Positions 1-11,900 of a stretch of 64,000 nucleotides of DNA are shown one piece after another. Every line of letters begins with the position of its first letter. The stretch's first letter is position 1. This DNA comes from Macrostomum hystrix (Eukaryota > Platyhelminthes > Macrostomidae), in the NCBI GenBank assembly GCA_950097015.1, contig CATNEN010000032.1, forward strand, positions 992,001-1,056,000, in the 5' to 3' direction. Below the pieces are notes generated by a model. The model was not told the origin of the DNA. It worked only from the letters and a program-made list of their open reading frames with translations, and made no database searches. Both the position numbers and the translations under genes were made by a program.

Positions 1-1570
1 GGTGTCAACGGAACTCTGCTCAACGGCCTGCCATCGCCGCTACCCGGTCAATTGCAGATGGGTATCAGGCGCAAGGACTGGCTGGCTGTGCGGCAGGTGA
101 GAGAGAAGAACCCAATGAAAAGAATGTTCGCTTCTAAATCTTCGCGTACCTCAGTACTTGTGTACCTAAAAGTGTGCCAGTACGTAGGTACGTAGGTGCT
201 TGCGTAACCAAGTACTTGTGTACCTAAAAGTGCGCCAGTACGTAGGTGCTTGCGTACCTAAGTACTTGTGTACCTAAAAGTGTGCCAGTACGTACGTGCT
301 TGCGTACCCAAGTACGAGTACTTGTGTACCTTAAAGTGTGCCAGTACGTAGGTGCTTGCCTACCCAAGTACTTGCGTACCTAAAAGTGTGCGAGTACGTA
401 GGTGCTTGCGTACCTAAGTACTTGTGTACGTAAAAGTGCGCTAATACGTAGTAGCTCGCTTACCCATCTACTCTTGAAGTTGATTCGGAATTCGACATAA
501 TACTTGCCAATTTAACTAGTCCTGTACTACTACATTTATTTCTTGCATTCTCACTAAATTGCTAGAAAAAAATCTTCCCAATAAATACTTCAATTTATCA
601 AAGACAGGCGGGCTTAGCGCTTTTATGCATAGTTGCTTACCCATCTCACGCTTATCCGCAGTCCGGTCCCAGTCAGCCACTGATGCACCCATGCCACTCG
701 GAGCCCTGGGACGTGGCCCTGGTGCGCCACACCCAGACTCTGTACTATTGCCCGTCGGCGTCTGTGTGCAACGCCCTCCGGCGTCACCGACCAGATCACA
801 GCTGGCGCCGCTTGCCCCGCACCCTGCTTTACTGTTCCCATGACAACGGTGAGCTCGAACTCCTCGCCTGCGGTGTCGGCGGCGACTCAGATTCAACTGT
901 CGCTCCGTTGACCCGAGTCCAGCTTGGCCATCGTCAGCGCCTGGCTCTGCACTATCAGGAGCGGGGCGAGCTGCTGCTGCTGGCTAACTGGCAGCACAGC
1001 CGCGTGCACGTCTGCAACCTGGCCCTGGACTGCGTGCGCCTCATCACCGGCCTGCTGCACCCGCGCGGCCTCTGCGTTGATCCGCTGAGAGCCTTGCTCT
1101 ACGTCACCAACTCTTGCGTGTGCAACCTGGACGTCTACTGCTGCGACACCTATCGGCACTGTCGGACTCTGCGTCACGCCGAATTTCGCGATCTTCACTC
1201 CGTCTGTTGCCATGGCGACCGATTGTTTGTTAGCGACACCGGCGCCAATTGCGTCTTCGCTTTCTCGGCCGGCGATCCAACCAGGGTCATGCAGCGCTAC
1301 CGGCTTGACTGCCCCGGCTTCCTCTGCGTTGACTGGGAGGGCTGCCTCTACGTTGCCTGCGGCCCGGGACAGCACACCGTGGCCGTGATCGACTCGGCCG
1401 CCGAACAGCAGCAGCAGCAGCAGCTGCCTCTGCTTGCCATGCTGGGCTGCGAAAAGAGCTCCGAGCTTGGCCGCTTCCGGCTGGTTCGAGGCCTCGCCTG
1501 CCTTGACCATTGGAACTGCCTCTGTGTGTGCGACTTTGGCAATCGGCGTCTGCAGTTTTTTTATTTTTGA
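1..1570 (+). CDS. NHL-repeat (TRIM/NHL-like) protein, C-terminal part
   Basis: This is the 3' end of a gene that begins before the window. Seen: exon 1-96 (32 codons, phase 0, donor CAG|GTGAGA), intron 97-661, and last exon 662-1570 (acceptor TTATCCGCAG) with stop TGA. The exon product shows repeated propeller-blade motifs of the NHL kind, such as HPRGLCVDP, CPGFLCVDWEGCLYVA, and a final blade ending CDFGNRRLQFF just before the stop. Ending on a blade is typical of TRIM/NHL proteins, which use the propeller to bind RNA or protein. There are six glutamines near residue 268 of this part (CAG run near 1406). The sequence is unusually cysteine-rich for an NHL domain, and several blades are too divergent to count. 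RING, B-box or coiled-coil parts would lie upstream and are not visible, so membership of the TRIM family is inferred. The NHL call itself is fairly safe. Confidence 0.7.
143..470. repeat. Intronic minisatellite, unit about 50-58 bp
   Basis: About six imperfect copies of a unit built around AGTACTTGTGTACCTAAAAG and CCAGTACGTAGGTGCTTGCG lie in the intron of the NHL gene. Both halves are rich in GTAC palindromes. It begins about 50 nt after the splice donor. Confidence 0.85.
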
Positions 1571-2864
1571 CCTACTATACAAATGCAAAAGTTCATTTTT
1601 CTAGCAATTATGCATGCATAACTTAAGCCCTTCGATACTAAAATTCGCGCGACCGAAGTTAAACTGTGTTAATGTCCTCCTGTACCCAAATATTTCTGTA
1701 CCAAAATTGTATTAAAGTAAAACCTACACAAGAACGCCCGCACCCAGGTGCGCGCGAACCCAGCTACACCCGTACCTAAATTTGTCCATACCTAAGTACA
1801 CCCGTAATTAAGTTCGCTCGTACATGAGTGCGCCCGTACGTAAGTACGCCCGTACTTAAGTGCGCCCGTACTCATAATTTTTTGGGTACTTTTGCCTTCA
1901 GGGGCGCCAACTTTTAGCCCAGTAATGCAGAGACCAGCATGGATCAAAGTGAGCAAATAAAAAAGGCACGCGTTTTATTTTCGTGTCCTGGAATTTTTTT
2001 AATTACTGAGTATATTTGATACTTAGACCGATATACTTTTTTTCTGTAATCTGCTTTTTCGAATGCATGCAGGTGTCGCCTTCTTAGATTTTCATGATCA
2101 TATTGATGATAGATTATGATTTATTGATCATTTGATGTATCATATCACAAATTTTTCTGCTTTTTGCAATCGTGTCTAGTCAGATCAGCTTGTTCTCTCC
2201 ACATTAAAGCCGGTCACACTGCTGGTCAGTCTTTTGTTCAGTCTAAGAAGTCTATTTTATTATCGGAAGTGAGTCCGGTCACGCTTTTGTGATTATTGTG
2301 TCTACTGTAAGTAGTAGTATTTGTCTTTTACAGTCTTTGCATCAGTGGGTGTTCAGTTTTCTACGACTTTGCTAGGGTGCCCGATCTTTCAGTCTGTCCT
2401 TGGTCTCTGTCTGCTGTCTGTCTGTCTGTCTCTCTGTCTGTCTGTCTGTCCGTCCTGGGTTTGTCTGTTGGCCATTCTGTCCTTAGAGTCTATCTATATT
2501 GCCACTAACAATATTTCCAGCTTGACCGACATATCTAAGTTTTTATTTATTTATTCGGTTTTATTTTGCTACCCCATATTGTTTGCTTTGAACATGCAAT
2601 AACAGGATAATGATTTTCCTAATCTGTTGCTATGCTGGTGTTATGAAATTTACGCGCGGTCTGTCCTTTATTGCAGCTTGTGTTTTTGTGTTTATTGTGT
2701 TTGTCCAGCAAAGTTTCCCCCCTCTCTCTTTTGGGCATACTTTTATTGATTTCAGATGGTTTGCAATTTTTTTCGCTTCGTTTTTTTGTATTGTTTTTAA
2801 TATTTGTGTTGTAGCTTTTTTGCTTGTCGCTTTGCCGGCGTTGGAGAAGGTTGAGGCATGGTAT
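1571..2864. other. Gene-free region with weak repeats
   Basis: No supportable gene is present. At 1731-1880 there is a degenerate array with a core like CGCCCGTACTTAAGT, reminiscent of the GTAC-rich intron array upstream. At 2409-2450 there is a short CTGT run. Open frames at 2321-2602 and 2610-2903 read as hydrophobic proteins only because the strand is T-rich. Confidence 0.6.
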
Positions 2865-3150
2865 TCTGTGATTGGTCAGAGGGAGAAGTCTGCGATTCTG
2901 TGATTGGTCAGAGAGGGAGAAGCCTACGATTCTGTGATTGGTCAGAGTGAGAAGTCTGCGATTCTGTGATTGGTCAGAGCGAGAAGTCTGCGATTCTGTG
3001 ATTGGTCAGAGGGAGAAGCCTGCGATTCTGTGATTGGTCAGAGGGAGAAGTCTGCGATTCTGTGATTGGTCAGAGGGAGAAGTCTGCGATTCTGTGATTG
3101 GTCAGAGGGAGAAGTCTGCGATTCTGTGATTGATCAGAGAGGGAGAAGCT
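2865..3150. repeat. 32-bp minisatellite
   Basis: About nine near-identical head-to-tail copies of a 32-bp unit containing GATTCTGTGATTGGTCAGAG. Each copy contains ATTGG (CCAAT on the other strand). Variation is limited to a few bases and one two-base insertion. Confidence 0.9.
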
Positions 3151-3764
3151 AACGAATATGTTATTGTTCCAACGAATATATACAATTTTAATTTTTATAA
3201 ACAGATGGAAAGCTATCAAAATATTGTTGTCACGAAGGCCTATTTACAAATTAGGCCTTCGCTGATAAAATCTTTCTGTTAGAGTTATGCGATTACATAA
3301 TCAAACTAATTATACTCATCGTTTTGACTTATTTTAGACACATTGAGGTTAATACATTTTTGCAGATTAGATCACTGTGATGAAATGGCGTTAGTCTCGC
3401 GAAGTCTGTTCCCTGTTCATCAATTTTTTCACCAACTGAAAAATGTGAATTAACTTAGAAAAGTGCATATCGGCGTGAATTTGTTTTAATGCATAGCCAC
3501 TATGCCGTACTTGTCTGTTATAACTGCAGACCTATTGGAGAGAAATTTAATCTAGCTAGATTGGATAACACGGGAATGTCAGTTGAGTACTCATCCTCAT
3601 TTGGCGCACGAACAGCCAGCACACTGCGTGTCTGGAATTCTAGACTGAGTGCCTCGGACTGAATTCCTGAATTCTGCCTTGTCTTCAGCACTGACTGGCG
3701 ACTTCTCCAAGTCCGACTGCTTCAGCTATCTAACTCCTGCCTGTCCTGCTTCTCTCCTCCCTCT
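3151..3764. other. Unique sequence without a recognised gene
   Basis: AT-rich unique sequence. There is a small inverted repeat (ACGAAGGCCTATTT / AAATTAGGCCTTCG) near 3233-3268. No coding evidence was seen. Confidence 0.5.
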
Positions 3765-4095
3765 GCCCCCTACCCTCTGCTCCCTACCCTCTGCTCCCTA
3801 CCCTCTGCTCCCTACCCTCTGCTCCCTACCCTCTGCTCCCTGCCATCTGCTCCCTACCCTCTGCTCCCTACCATCTGCTCCCTACCCTCTGCTCCCTACC
3901 CTCTGCTCCCTACCCTCTGCTCCCTACCCTCTGCTCCCTACCCTCTGCTCCCTACCCTCTGCTCCCTACCCTCTGCCCTCTGACCTCTGTCCCCTACCCT
4001 CTGACCTCTGTCCCCTACCTTCTGTCTCCTACCCTCTGACCTCTGTCCCCTACCCTCTGTCTCCTACCCTCTGACCTCTGACCTCTGACCTCATC
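3765..4095. repeat. 14-bp pyrimidine-rich minisatellite
   Basis: Head-to-tail copies of CTGCTCCCTACCCT, changing after about 3970 to CTGACCTCTGTCCCCTAC variants. The strand is strongly C/T biased. Confidence 0.9.
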
Positions 4096-4474
4096 ACTCT
4101 GAATTCTGCCCTTATCCTTCCGTCTACGTCATCTCCTACTCATTTGTCACTTTCTCTGCTCCTATTCTCTCCTTAAGCGTTTTCTTTCCCTCGACCTTAT
4201 TATTCTCTGTCTCCCCTTCCATTTCCTTCTGCTCTGTCTCACTAATCCCATCCCTTCTCTCTCTGTTTCTCTGGGCTTAACTTTTTCAGCTAGCCAATCA
4301 GTAAATTGTTAAGGCTAATTAACTGGCCTTAGTTTTTTGAGCATTGACTCACAGCTGGCCTTGTCCCTCTGGGACCTCCGCATGGGCCGGACGTCCCTCT
4401 AACCTCAATTATTTGTTCAGCCTTCCGCCCCCACCCCCTAAACCCAATGAGCAGTCAAAGCCAAACTGGCCTAC

Positions 4475-4475
<1 letters not shown>

Positions 4476-4514
<39 letters not shown>
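4476..4514. repeat. (CAG)13 microsatellite, apparently non-coding
   Basis: Thirteen uninterrupted CAG triplets. A short open frame crosses it (4344-4532) but shows no splice or family support, so it is treated as non-coding here. An unmapped exon cannot be excluded. Confidence 0.85.
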
Positions 4515-4515
<1 letters not shown>

Positions 4516-4787
4516 TTGGACACTTAGTCTAATTGGCTTGTCGGTGTCCCGGGTTGGCTTTTATATTAGATTAGTAATCAATTCATTGGCCTAAGTTCTA
4601 TGACGCCATTCTGAATGCTGATGCCCAACTGGATAAACGCCAGCTTGTTAGCACTGTTTCTCCCTTCGCTCCCTACTCTCCAATAGATTATGTTATTATG
4701 TATCTGTGGGGCCTGTATCCGCTAGAATTACGATCTCACAGACGCAAACAATGACAAAGGCTTCTTTCTAGTCAAAGGCGGAGTCTA

Positions 4788-5036
4788 CTAAAAATAGGCG
4801 CCCTTAGACTTTTCTCTTCCGCAGCCGAAATAAACATGGGAGTGGTCCGTGCGAAGGCTCACTATTCTCGCCATTGAGCAGCGGCTTTTAGGCAAATCTT
4901 TTTTTATGCTCAGGTGCGGATTGTACTTGTCATATGATACTTCATAGGGAGACATGCCATGTGCAGTGGAGAATTTATTTAGAATTCTATCGGTAATCAA
5001 TGACGTCAGGCATACGCAAAGCAACACGAAATACAC
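4788..5036 (-). pseudogene. Possible fragment of a retrotransposon integrase
   Basis: The minus-strand frame contains FSTAHGMSPYEVSYDKYNP, which resembles the end of the catalytic core of LTR-retrotransposon integrases (pattern HxxTGxSPYExxYG). No neighbouring reverse transcriptase, RNase H or LTR is visible. If real, it is a short decayed relic. The resemblance rests on one motif, so confidence is low. Confidence 0.2.
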
Positions 5037-5039
5037 TGG

Positions 5040-5480
5040 GGCACTATCTCTCTCCGCTGTCTAATCTCTCTCCCGCCTCATCTCTCCGTTGTCTCATCTC
5101 TTTCTTCTCATATTTTCTGTCTTATCTCTCAGCTGCCTCATCTCTCCTTTTTCTAATCTTTTCTCTGTCTTATCTCTCAGCTGCCTCATCTCTCCTTTTT
5201 CTAATCTTTTCTCTGTCTTATCTCTCAGCTGCCTCATCTCTCCCCTGTCTCATCTCTCCCCTGTCTCATCTCTCCCCTGTCTCATCTCTCTCCCCTGTCT
5301 CATCTCTCTCCCGCCTCATCTCTCCCCTGTCTTATTTCTCCTTTGTCTCGTCTCTCCCCTGTCTCACCTCTCAGCTGTCATATCTCTCCCATGTCTCATC
5401 TCTCCCGTGTCTCATCTCCCCCGTGTCTCATCTCTCCCGTGTCTCATGTCTGCCCTGTCCCATCTCACCACATCTCATCT
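5040..5480. repeat. CT-rich degenerate minisatellite
   Basis: Units of roughly 15-17 bp around CTCATCTCTCCCCTGT. Within it is a higher-order period of about 60 bp (CTCAGCTGCCTCATCTCTCC, then a TTTTTCTAATC segment), seen three times between 5125 and 5250. Several open frames across it are artefacts of the repeat. Confidence 0.85.
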
Positions 5481-5984
5481 CTCCCTATCTCCTTCCTGCC
5501 AGCCTCATCTGGAGCTTGGCGTGCCCCACTCCTCCTAACCATCTCCGCGGTCTCTCGCTGCGTTGCCGTGTTCTGCCAGGGCGTGCCCGGCACACACACA
5601 TGAATTATCGAATCGCGAATTTCTGTAGCACAAAATGCCCCACCCCAGACTCAGACAGCTTGCAATGTCCAATCATTTTACACTTTCTTTTCATGCCGAG
5701 TTGCTCGCCAATGAATTGAGCAACCCCGGCTCTGAGTCTGCTTGGTCAGCCCACACTGCCCCACTTTTGCCGCCAACTGCCGTTTCTCTACCCTGGGACA
5801 AGAGGCCGATTTTGATTGGCTGAGCGGGCAAGGCCGCAATGGCTTATCTCTCCTGGAAAAGACTGAATGGACTGAATGCAGTTGGGGAGAATCCTTGTTT
5901 CAGACAAAAATATCCCCCCCTGCTGTCACGCCTTCAACAAGCAAGGCTATGAGCTGACTTGACTAGTCTTTGTGCTGAATAGCC

Positions 5985-8900
5985 ATGCCAGTCCAATTGC
6001 TGGCCGCTGTCCTCCTGCTGACTGTCTGCCCGGCCGAAGCCAATGTGGCTCAGCTAGCCGAGTCGTTGAAGGACTCGCTGTCAGAGTTCAGCCTGCTGCA
6101 GTTGGAGACCTGCGCCAGTGTGGCCTCGGCTAACTTAGCGACCAAGTCGCAGGGCCAGCTGCAGCTCACCCTGACGCTGCAGAACTGCCACGTCGGCGCC
6201 AGGATGCACGGCGATTCCGTCAGCCAGTCGCCGCTGTTCGGCTTTCAGGGCAACAAGAACGACACGGGCGAGACCCGGCCAGGTCAGCGATGCTTTGGCA
6301 TTGTTCGCTTATTCTGCTTTATCCACAATGATCCATCAGAGGGTCACACTTTATCCACAATGATCCATCAGAGGGTCACACTTTATCCACAATGATCCAT
6401 CAGAGGGTCACTGCTTTATCCACAATGATCCATCAGAGGGTCACTGCTTTATCCACAATGATACTACCCCGATTTCAGGACCAATCGCTGTGAACATTCC
6501 GTCAAAGTCGAGTGAGCTGTAACTCAAGACTTAATGTCAATATATGCCTGCCTTTTGATTTTCTATTTTGCTTTCCTCAAAGGCAAAATCGGTGTGGGAT
6601 CTGTCTTGTTTATCCCCAGAAAATTTGCATAGTTCGCGATTGAACAAGATTGGACTATCAGCTGATGCTGAGAAAACTGTCAACATTCTTTGCTGCTCCC
6701 TCTTTGCTATTCTGTTGCTATAGATTATTCTATATTGATTGGCTATTTGCTATTCTGTTGCTATCGATTATTCTATATTGATTGGCTAACAGGACTTTGT
6801 CGTTTTCTTTCCAGAGTCCACCGGTTCGATCACCTTCAAACAGTCGGTGGTGTTTGCCGCCTGCGGAGCCATCATTGCCGCCTTCTTCATGGTTGCCGCC
6901 GTCATGCGCTTCCGGTGAGTGACAGGGCGAGTGGCTGGGTGAGTGACGGGGCGAGTGACGGGATGACTGACGGGGCGAGTGACAGGATGAGTGACGGGGT
7001 GACGGGGCGAGTGACAGGATGAGTGACGGGGCGAGTGACAGGATAAGTGACGGGGCGAGTGACAGGATGAGTGACGGGGCGAGTGGCAGGATGAGTGACT
7101 GGGCGAGTGACAGGATGAGTGACTGGGCGAGTGACAGGATGAGTGACGGGGCGAGTGGCAGGATGAGTGACGGGGCGAGTGACAGGATGAGTGACGGGGC
7201 GAGTGACAGAATTAGTGACGGGGCGAGTGACGTGGTTAAAATATAAATTGCAGTGCGATCTGTAGAGTCGCATTCTGACTAGCTTACGGCGGCATTTGCA
7301 ATGCAGATGTGGCTCGTGTCAGTGACGCTGAGAGTGGCCGAGCTTCGATCGTGACTGCAATAAGAATTGCCGAAATCCGAGTGCTGGCTAGATTAGGCGC
7401 AATACAACTCGACCGCTCAATCAATCTGTGTGGGCTGTCAGAGAAGCTAGCACTAAAGCCACTTGAGCTGTGTCAAGTTCAGTTGCCGTTAGCCTCACAG
7501 CTCTGATGCGGGCACTGAGGGTGCACTCACTGCTTCCCCAGCGAGACCAATTTCATGCATGAGAATGCAAACAATATTTATCCCCCCTTTAAACTTCCCA
7601 TTCTAACCATGCAAGCATGGTCCCAGAATCCAGTTCTGTGTCTTTTTTTTAATTTACAACACCGCATTGTCATCCATCAGCATGCATTGAGCCCGATATA
7701 CTCCATCCAGACATTGTCTGGCGTCATCTATCAAACTCTGCGGAGTAAACCATTGCCCTTCACCTGCTATTAGCGGGCAGGTAGACGCTAGACCTCCACT
7801 GGAGACTGCTCATGTGCAATCATTGCATGCATTGTTGCAGAGAAAATAATATTCCTTCACCCATGGGATAGATTAGCAATCCATTCTATTCCTTCACCCA
7901 TGGGATAGATTAGCAATCCATTCTATTCCTTCACCCATGGGATAGATTAGCAATCCATTCTATTCCTTCACCCATGGGATAGATTAGCAATCCATTCTAT
8001 TCCTTCACCCATGGGATAGATTAGCAATCCATTTTATTCCTTCACCCCTGGGATAGATTAGCAATCCATTCTATTCCTTCACCCATGGGATAGATTAGCA
8101 ATCCATTCTATTCCTTCACCCATGGGATAGATTAGCAATCCATTCTATTCCTTCACCCATGGGATAGATTAGCAATCCATTCTATTCCTTCACCCCTGGG
8201 ATAGATTAGCAATCCATTTTATTCCTTCACCCCTGGGATAGATTAGCAATCCATTCTATTCCTTCACCCATGGGATAGATTAGCAATCCATTCTATTCCT
8301 TCACCCCTGGGATAGATTAGCAATCCATTCTATTCCTTCACCCCTGGGATAGATTAGCAATCCATTTTATTCCTCCACCCATGGGACAGATTAGCAATCC
8401 ATTCTATTCCTTCACCCCTGGGATAGATTAGCAATCCATTCTATTCCTTCACCCATGGGATAGATTAGCAATCCATTCTATTCCTTCACCCATGGGATAG
8501 ATTAGCAATCCAATCTATTCCTTCACCCATGGGATAGATTAGCAATCCATTCTATTCCTTCACCCATGGGATAGGTTAGCAATCCATTCTATTCCTTCAC
8601 CCATGGGATAGATTAGCAATCCATTCTATTCCTTCACCCATGGGATAGGTTAGCAATCCATTCTATTCCGTCACCCATGGGATAGATTAGCAATCTAATC
8701 TATTCCTTCACCCATGGGATAGATTAGCAATCCATTCTATTCCTTCACCCATGGGATAGGTTAGCAATCCATTCTATTCCGTCACCCATGGGATAGGTTA
8801 GCAATCCATTCTATTCCGTCACCCATGGGATAGGTTAGCAATCCATTCTATTCCTTCACCCATGGGATAGATTAGCAATCCATTCTATTCCTTCACCCAT

Positions 8901-11900
8901 GGGATAGATTAGCAATCCATTCTATTCCTTCACCCATGGGATAGGTTAGCAATCCATTCTATTCCTTCACCCATGGGATAGGTTAGCAATCCATTCTATT
9001 CCTTCACCCATAGGTGAAGCTCAATATTTATAGCTATTTTCATTTTAGTCCCTAACAAAACAAAACAAAACTATGAACTGAAATGGACCATTTGCAATTT
9101 CCCGATCCCTAATTTTTCAGATCGGTTCTCAAGCTTTAGCTTTTCTCCCTAATTTCCTATCTCATTTGCACAGAGGATTATTTAGCTAGACTTTCTGAGT
9201 TGTTCCCAAACAGCAGGAAGTCGCATGTTATTTCTAGACGGGGGTGAGAAAGTTGTGTTTTTACTGTTTCTGCTACAGAAATGTGCAAGCTGTTGGACAA
9301 GTCCATGCAGGCAGGTCGGGTATTCTTTTGAGTATTCAGTGGGATCGCACTATTGATTTCCCCGTAGTATGCTCAAACTAGATTTAGAGCAGGAGTCACA
9401 CGTGCTCCACAATAGAAGCGCTAAGCGTTATAATCGTGATCTGGTGCTCATGATCAGCCTACTGTTTGTTTAAAAAAAGAATAATTCCCGATAACTCCGA
9501 AGTTGTCGGGCAAATGTCGACTGGGGAATGCCCATTCTAGGAATTACGAGCTAAATCTGGACAAACAAATAGGCCACACAGAGTCAGGGAGCGATAACAG
9601 AGAGCCTTCTGTTTAAATTGGCAAACCTCCGTCGCCAAGTCACGTGACTTTGGTCTGTCCTGTGCCGGTCGGCCAAATTTTATAAGTGCAGCAATTAAAA
9701 TGTTGAACTTCTAATGCAGTGAGATTATCTGAGAGGTTAGATATGAGATCAGATGAGAGGCAGTGAGATTATCTGAGAGGTTAGATATGAGATCAGATGA
9801 GAGAGGCAGTGAGATTATCTGAGAGGTTAGATATGAGATCAGATGAGAGAGGCAGTGAGATTATCTGAGAGGTTAGATATGAGATCAGATGAGAGGCAGT
9901 GAGATTATCTTAGAGGTTAGATTGAGATCAGATGAGAGGCAGTGAGATTATCTGAGAGGTTAGATATGAGATCAGATGAGAGGCAGTGAGATTATCTGAG
10001 AGGTTAGATATGAGATCAGATGAGAGAGGCAGTGAGATTATCTGAGAGGTTAGATATGAGATCAGATGAGAGAGGCAGTGAGATTATCTGAGAGGTTAGA
10101 TATGAGATCAGATGAGAGGCAGTGAGATTATCTGACAGGTTAGATATGAGATCAGATGAGAGAGGCAGTGAGATTATCTGAGAGGTTAGATATGAGATCA
10201 GATGAGAGAGGCAGTGAGATTATCTGAGAGGTTAGATATGAGATCAGATGAGAGGCAGTGAGATTATCTTAGAGGTTAGATTGAGATCAGATGAGAGGCA
10301 GTGAGATTATCTGAGAGGTTAGATATGAGATCAGATGAGAGAGGCAGTGAGATTATCTGAGAGGTTAGATATGAGATCAGATGAGAGAGGCAGTGAGATT
10401 ATCTGAGAGGTTAGATATGAGATCAGATGAGAGGCAGTGAGATTATCTGAATTCGGGTATGAGTTTGGATAGGGAGGCAGTGAGATTGGTTGAGATGATG
10501 GCGCATCTATGAGCAGTGCTCAAAGCGTACCAGAGAGATTCGGTTCTCAAGGTCATCGCCTGTTGACTCTAGATTCGAGTGGCAATCTCCGGGGGAACCA
10601 GAGTCTGCGCAATCTTCCTACCCCACCCACAAAAGTTTGAACGCCAAGTAACAAACGCTATCAGTCGGCACTCTTTCATCTACGGCGAGGTTGCCTATGA
10701 GATTAGAAGCTTGGAATTCGTTGTGGACTTCTTGTGCCAGCATTTTTTTGGCAATAAATTTTGCACTGCGATGCCAAACTTTTTTAGTCCAGCGAGTCGA
10801 CCTCCCAAGACCTTTTAACATAGTATACCTCAACTGGGACTTGACCTAAGCTGATTCCAACCCTTCCAGACCCCAGTGTTCCTGACACCTGCAGCCCCAA
10901 CCCCATTCCAACCCTCCAGACCCCAGTGTTCCTGACACCTGCAGCCCCAACCCCATTCCAACCCCTCCAGACCCCAGTGTTCCTGACACCTCCTGCAGCC
11001 CCAAACCCATTCCAACCCTCCAGACCCCAGTGTTCCTGACACCTGCAGCCCCAACCCAATTCCAACCCTCCAGACCCCAGTGTTCCTGACACCTCCTGCA
11101 GCCCCAAACCCATTCCAACCCTCCAGACCCCAGTGTTCCTGACACCTGCAGCCCCAACCCCATTCCAACCCTCCAGACCCCAGTGTTCCTGACACCTGCA
11201 GCCCCAACCCCATTCCAACCCTCCAGACCCCAGTGTTCCTGACACCTGCAGCCCCAACCCCATTCCAACCCTCCAGAACCCAGTGTTCCTGACACCTGCA
11301 GCCCCAAACCCATTCTAACCCTCCAGACCCCAGTGTTTCTGACACCTGCAGCGCCAAACCCATTCCAACCCCTCCAGACCCCAGTGTTCCTGACACCTGC
11401 AGCCCCAACCCCATTCCAACCCTCCAGACCCCAGTGTTCCTGACACCTCCTGCAGCCCCAACCCCATTCCAACCCTCCAGACCCCCGTGTTCCTGACACC
11501 TGCAGCCCCAACCCCATTCCAACCCTCCAGACCCCAGTGTTCCTGACACCTGCAGCCCCAACCCAATTCCAACCCTCCAGACCCCAGTGTTCCTGACACC
11601 TGCAGCCCCAACCCCATTCCAACCCCTCCAGAACCCCAGTGTTCCTGACACCTGCAGCCCCAACCCCATTCCAACCCTCCAGACCCCAGTGTTCCTGACA
11701 CCTGCAGCCCCAACCACATTCCAACCCTCCAGACCCCAGTGTTCCTGACACCTCCTGCAGCCCCAAACCCATTCCAACCCTCCAGACCCCAGTGTTCCTG
11801 ACACCTACAGCCCCAACCCCATTCCAACCCTCCAGACCCCAGTGTTCCTGACACCTGCAGCCCCAACCCCATTCCAACCCCTCCAGACCCCAGTGTTCCT

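Noticed and set aside
2321-2903. Two hydrophobic open frames resembling small membrane proteins
   Set aside because: Hydrophobicity follows from T-rich codons. There is no splice support, no conserved motif, and the second frame runs into a tandem repeat.
7845-9012. CRISPR-like appearance of a regular 37-bp repeat
   Set aside because: The copies are contiguous with no variable spacers, and the context is a eukaryotic intron, so it is a minisatellite.
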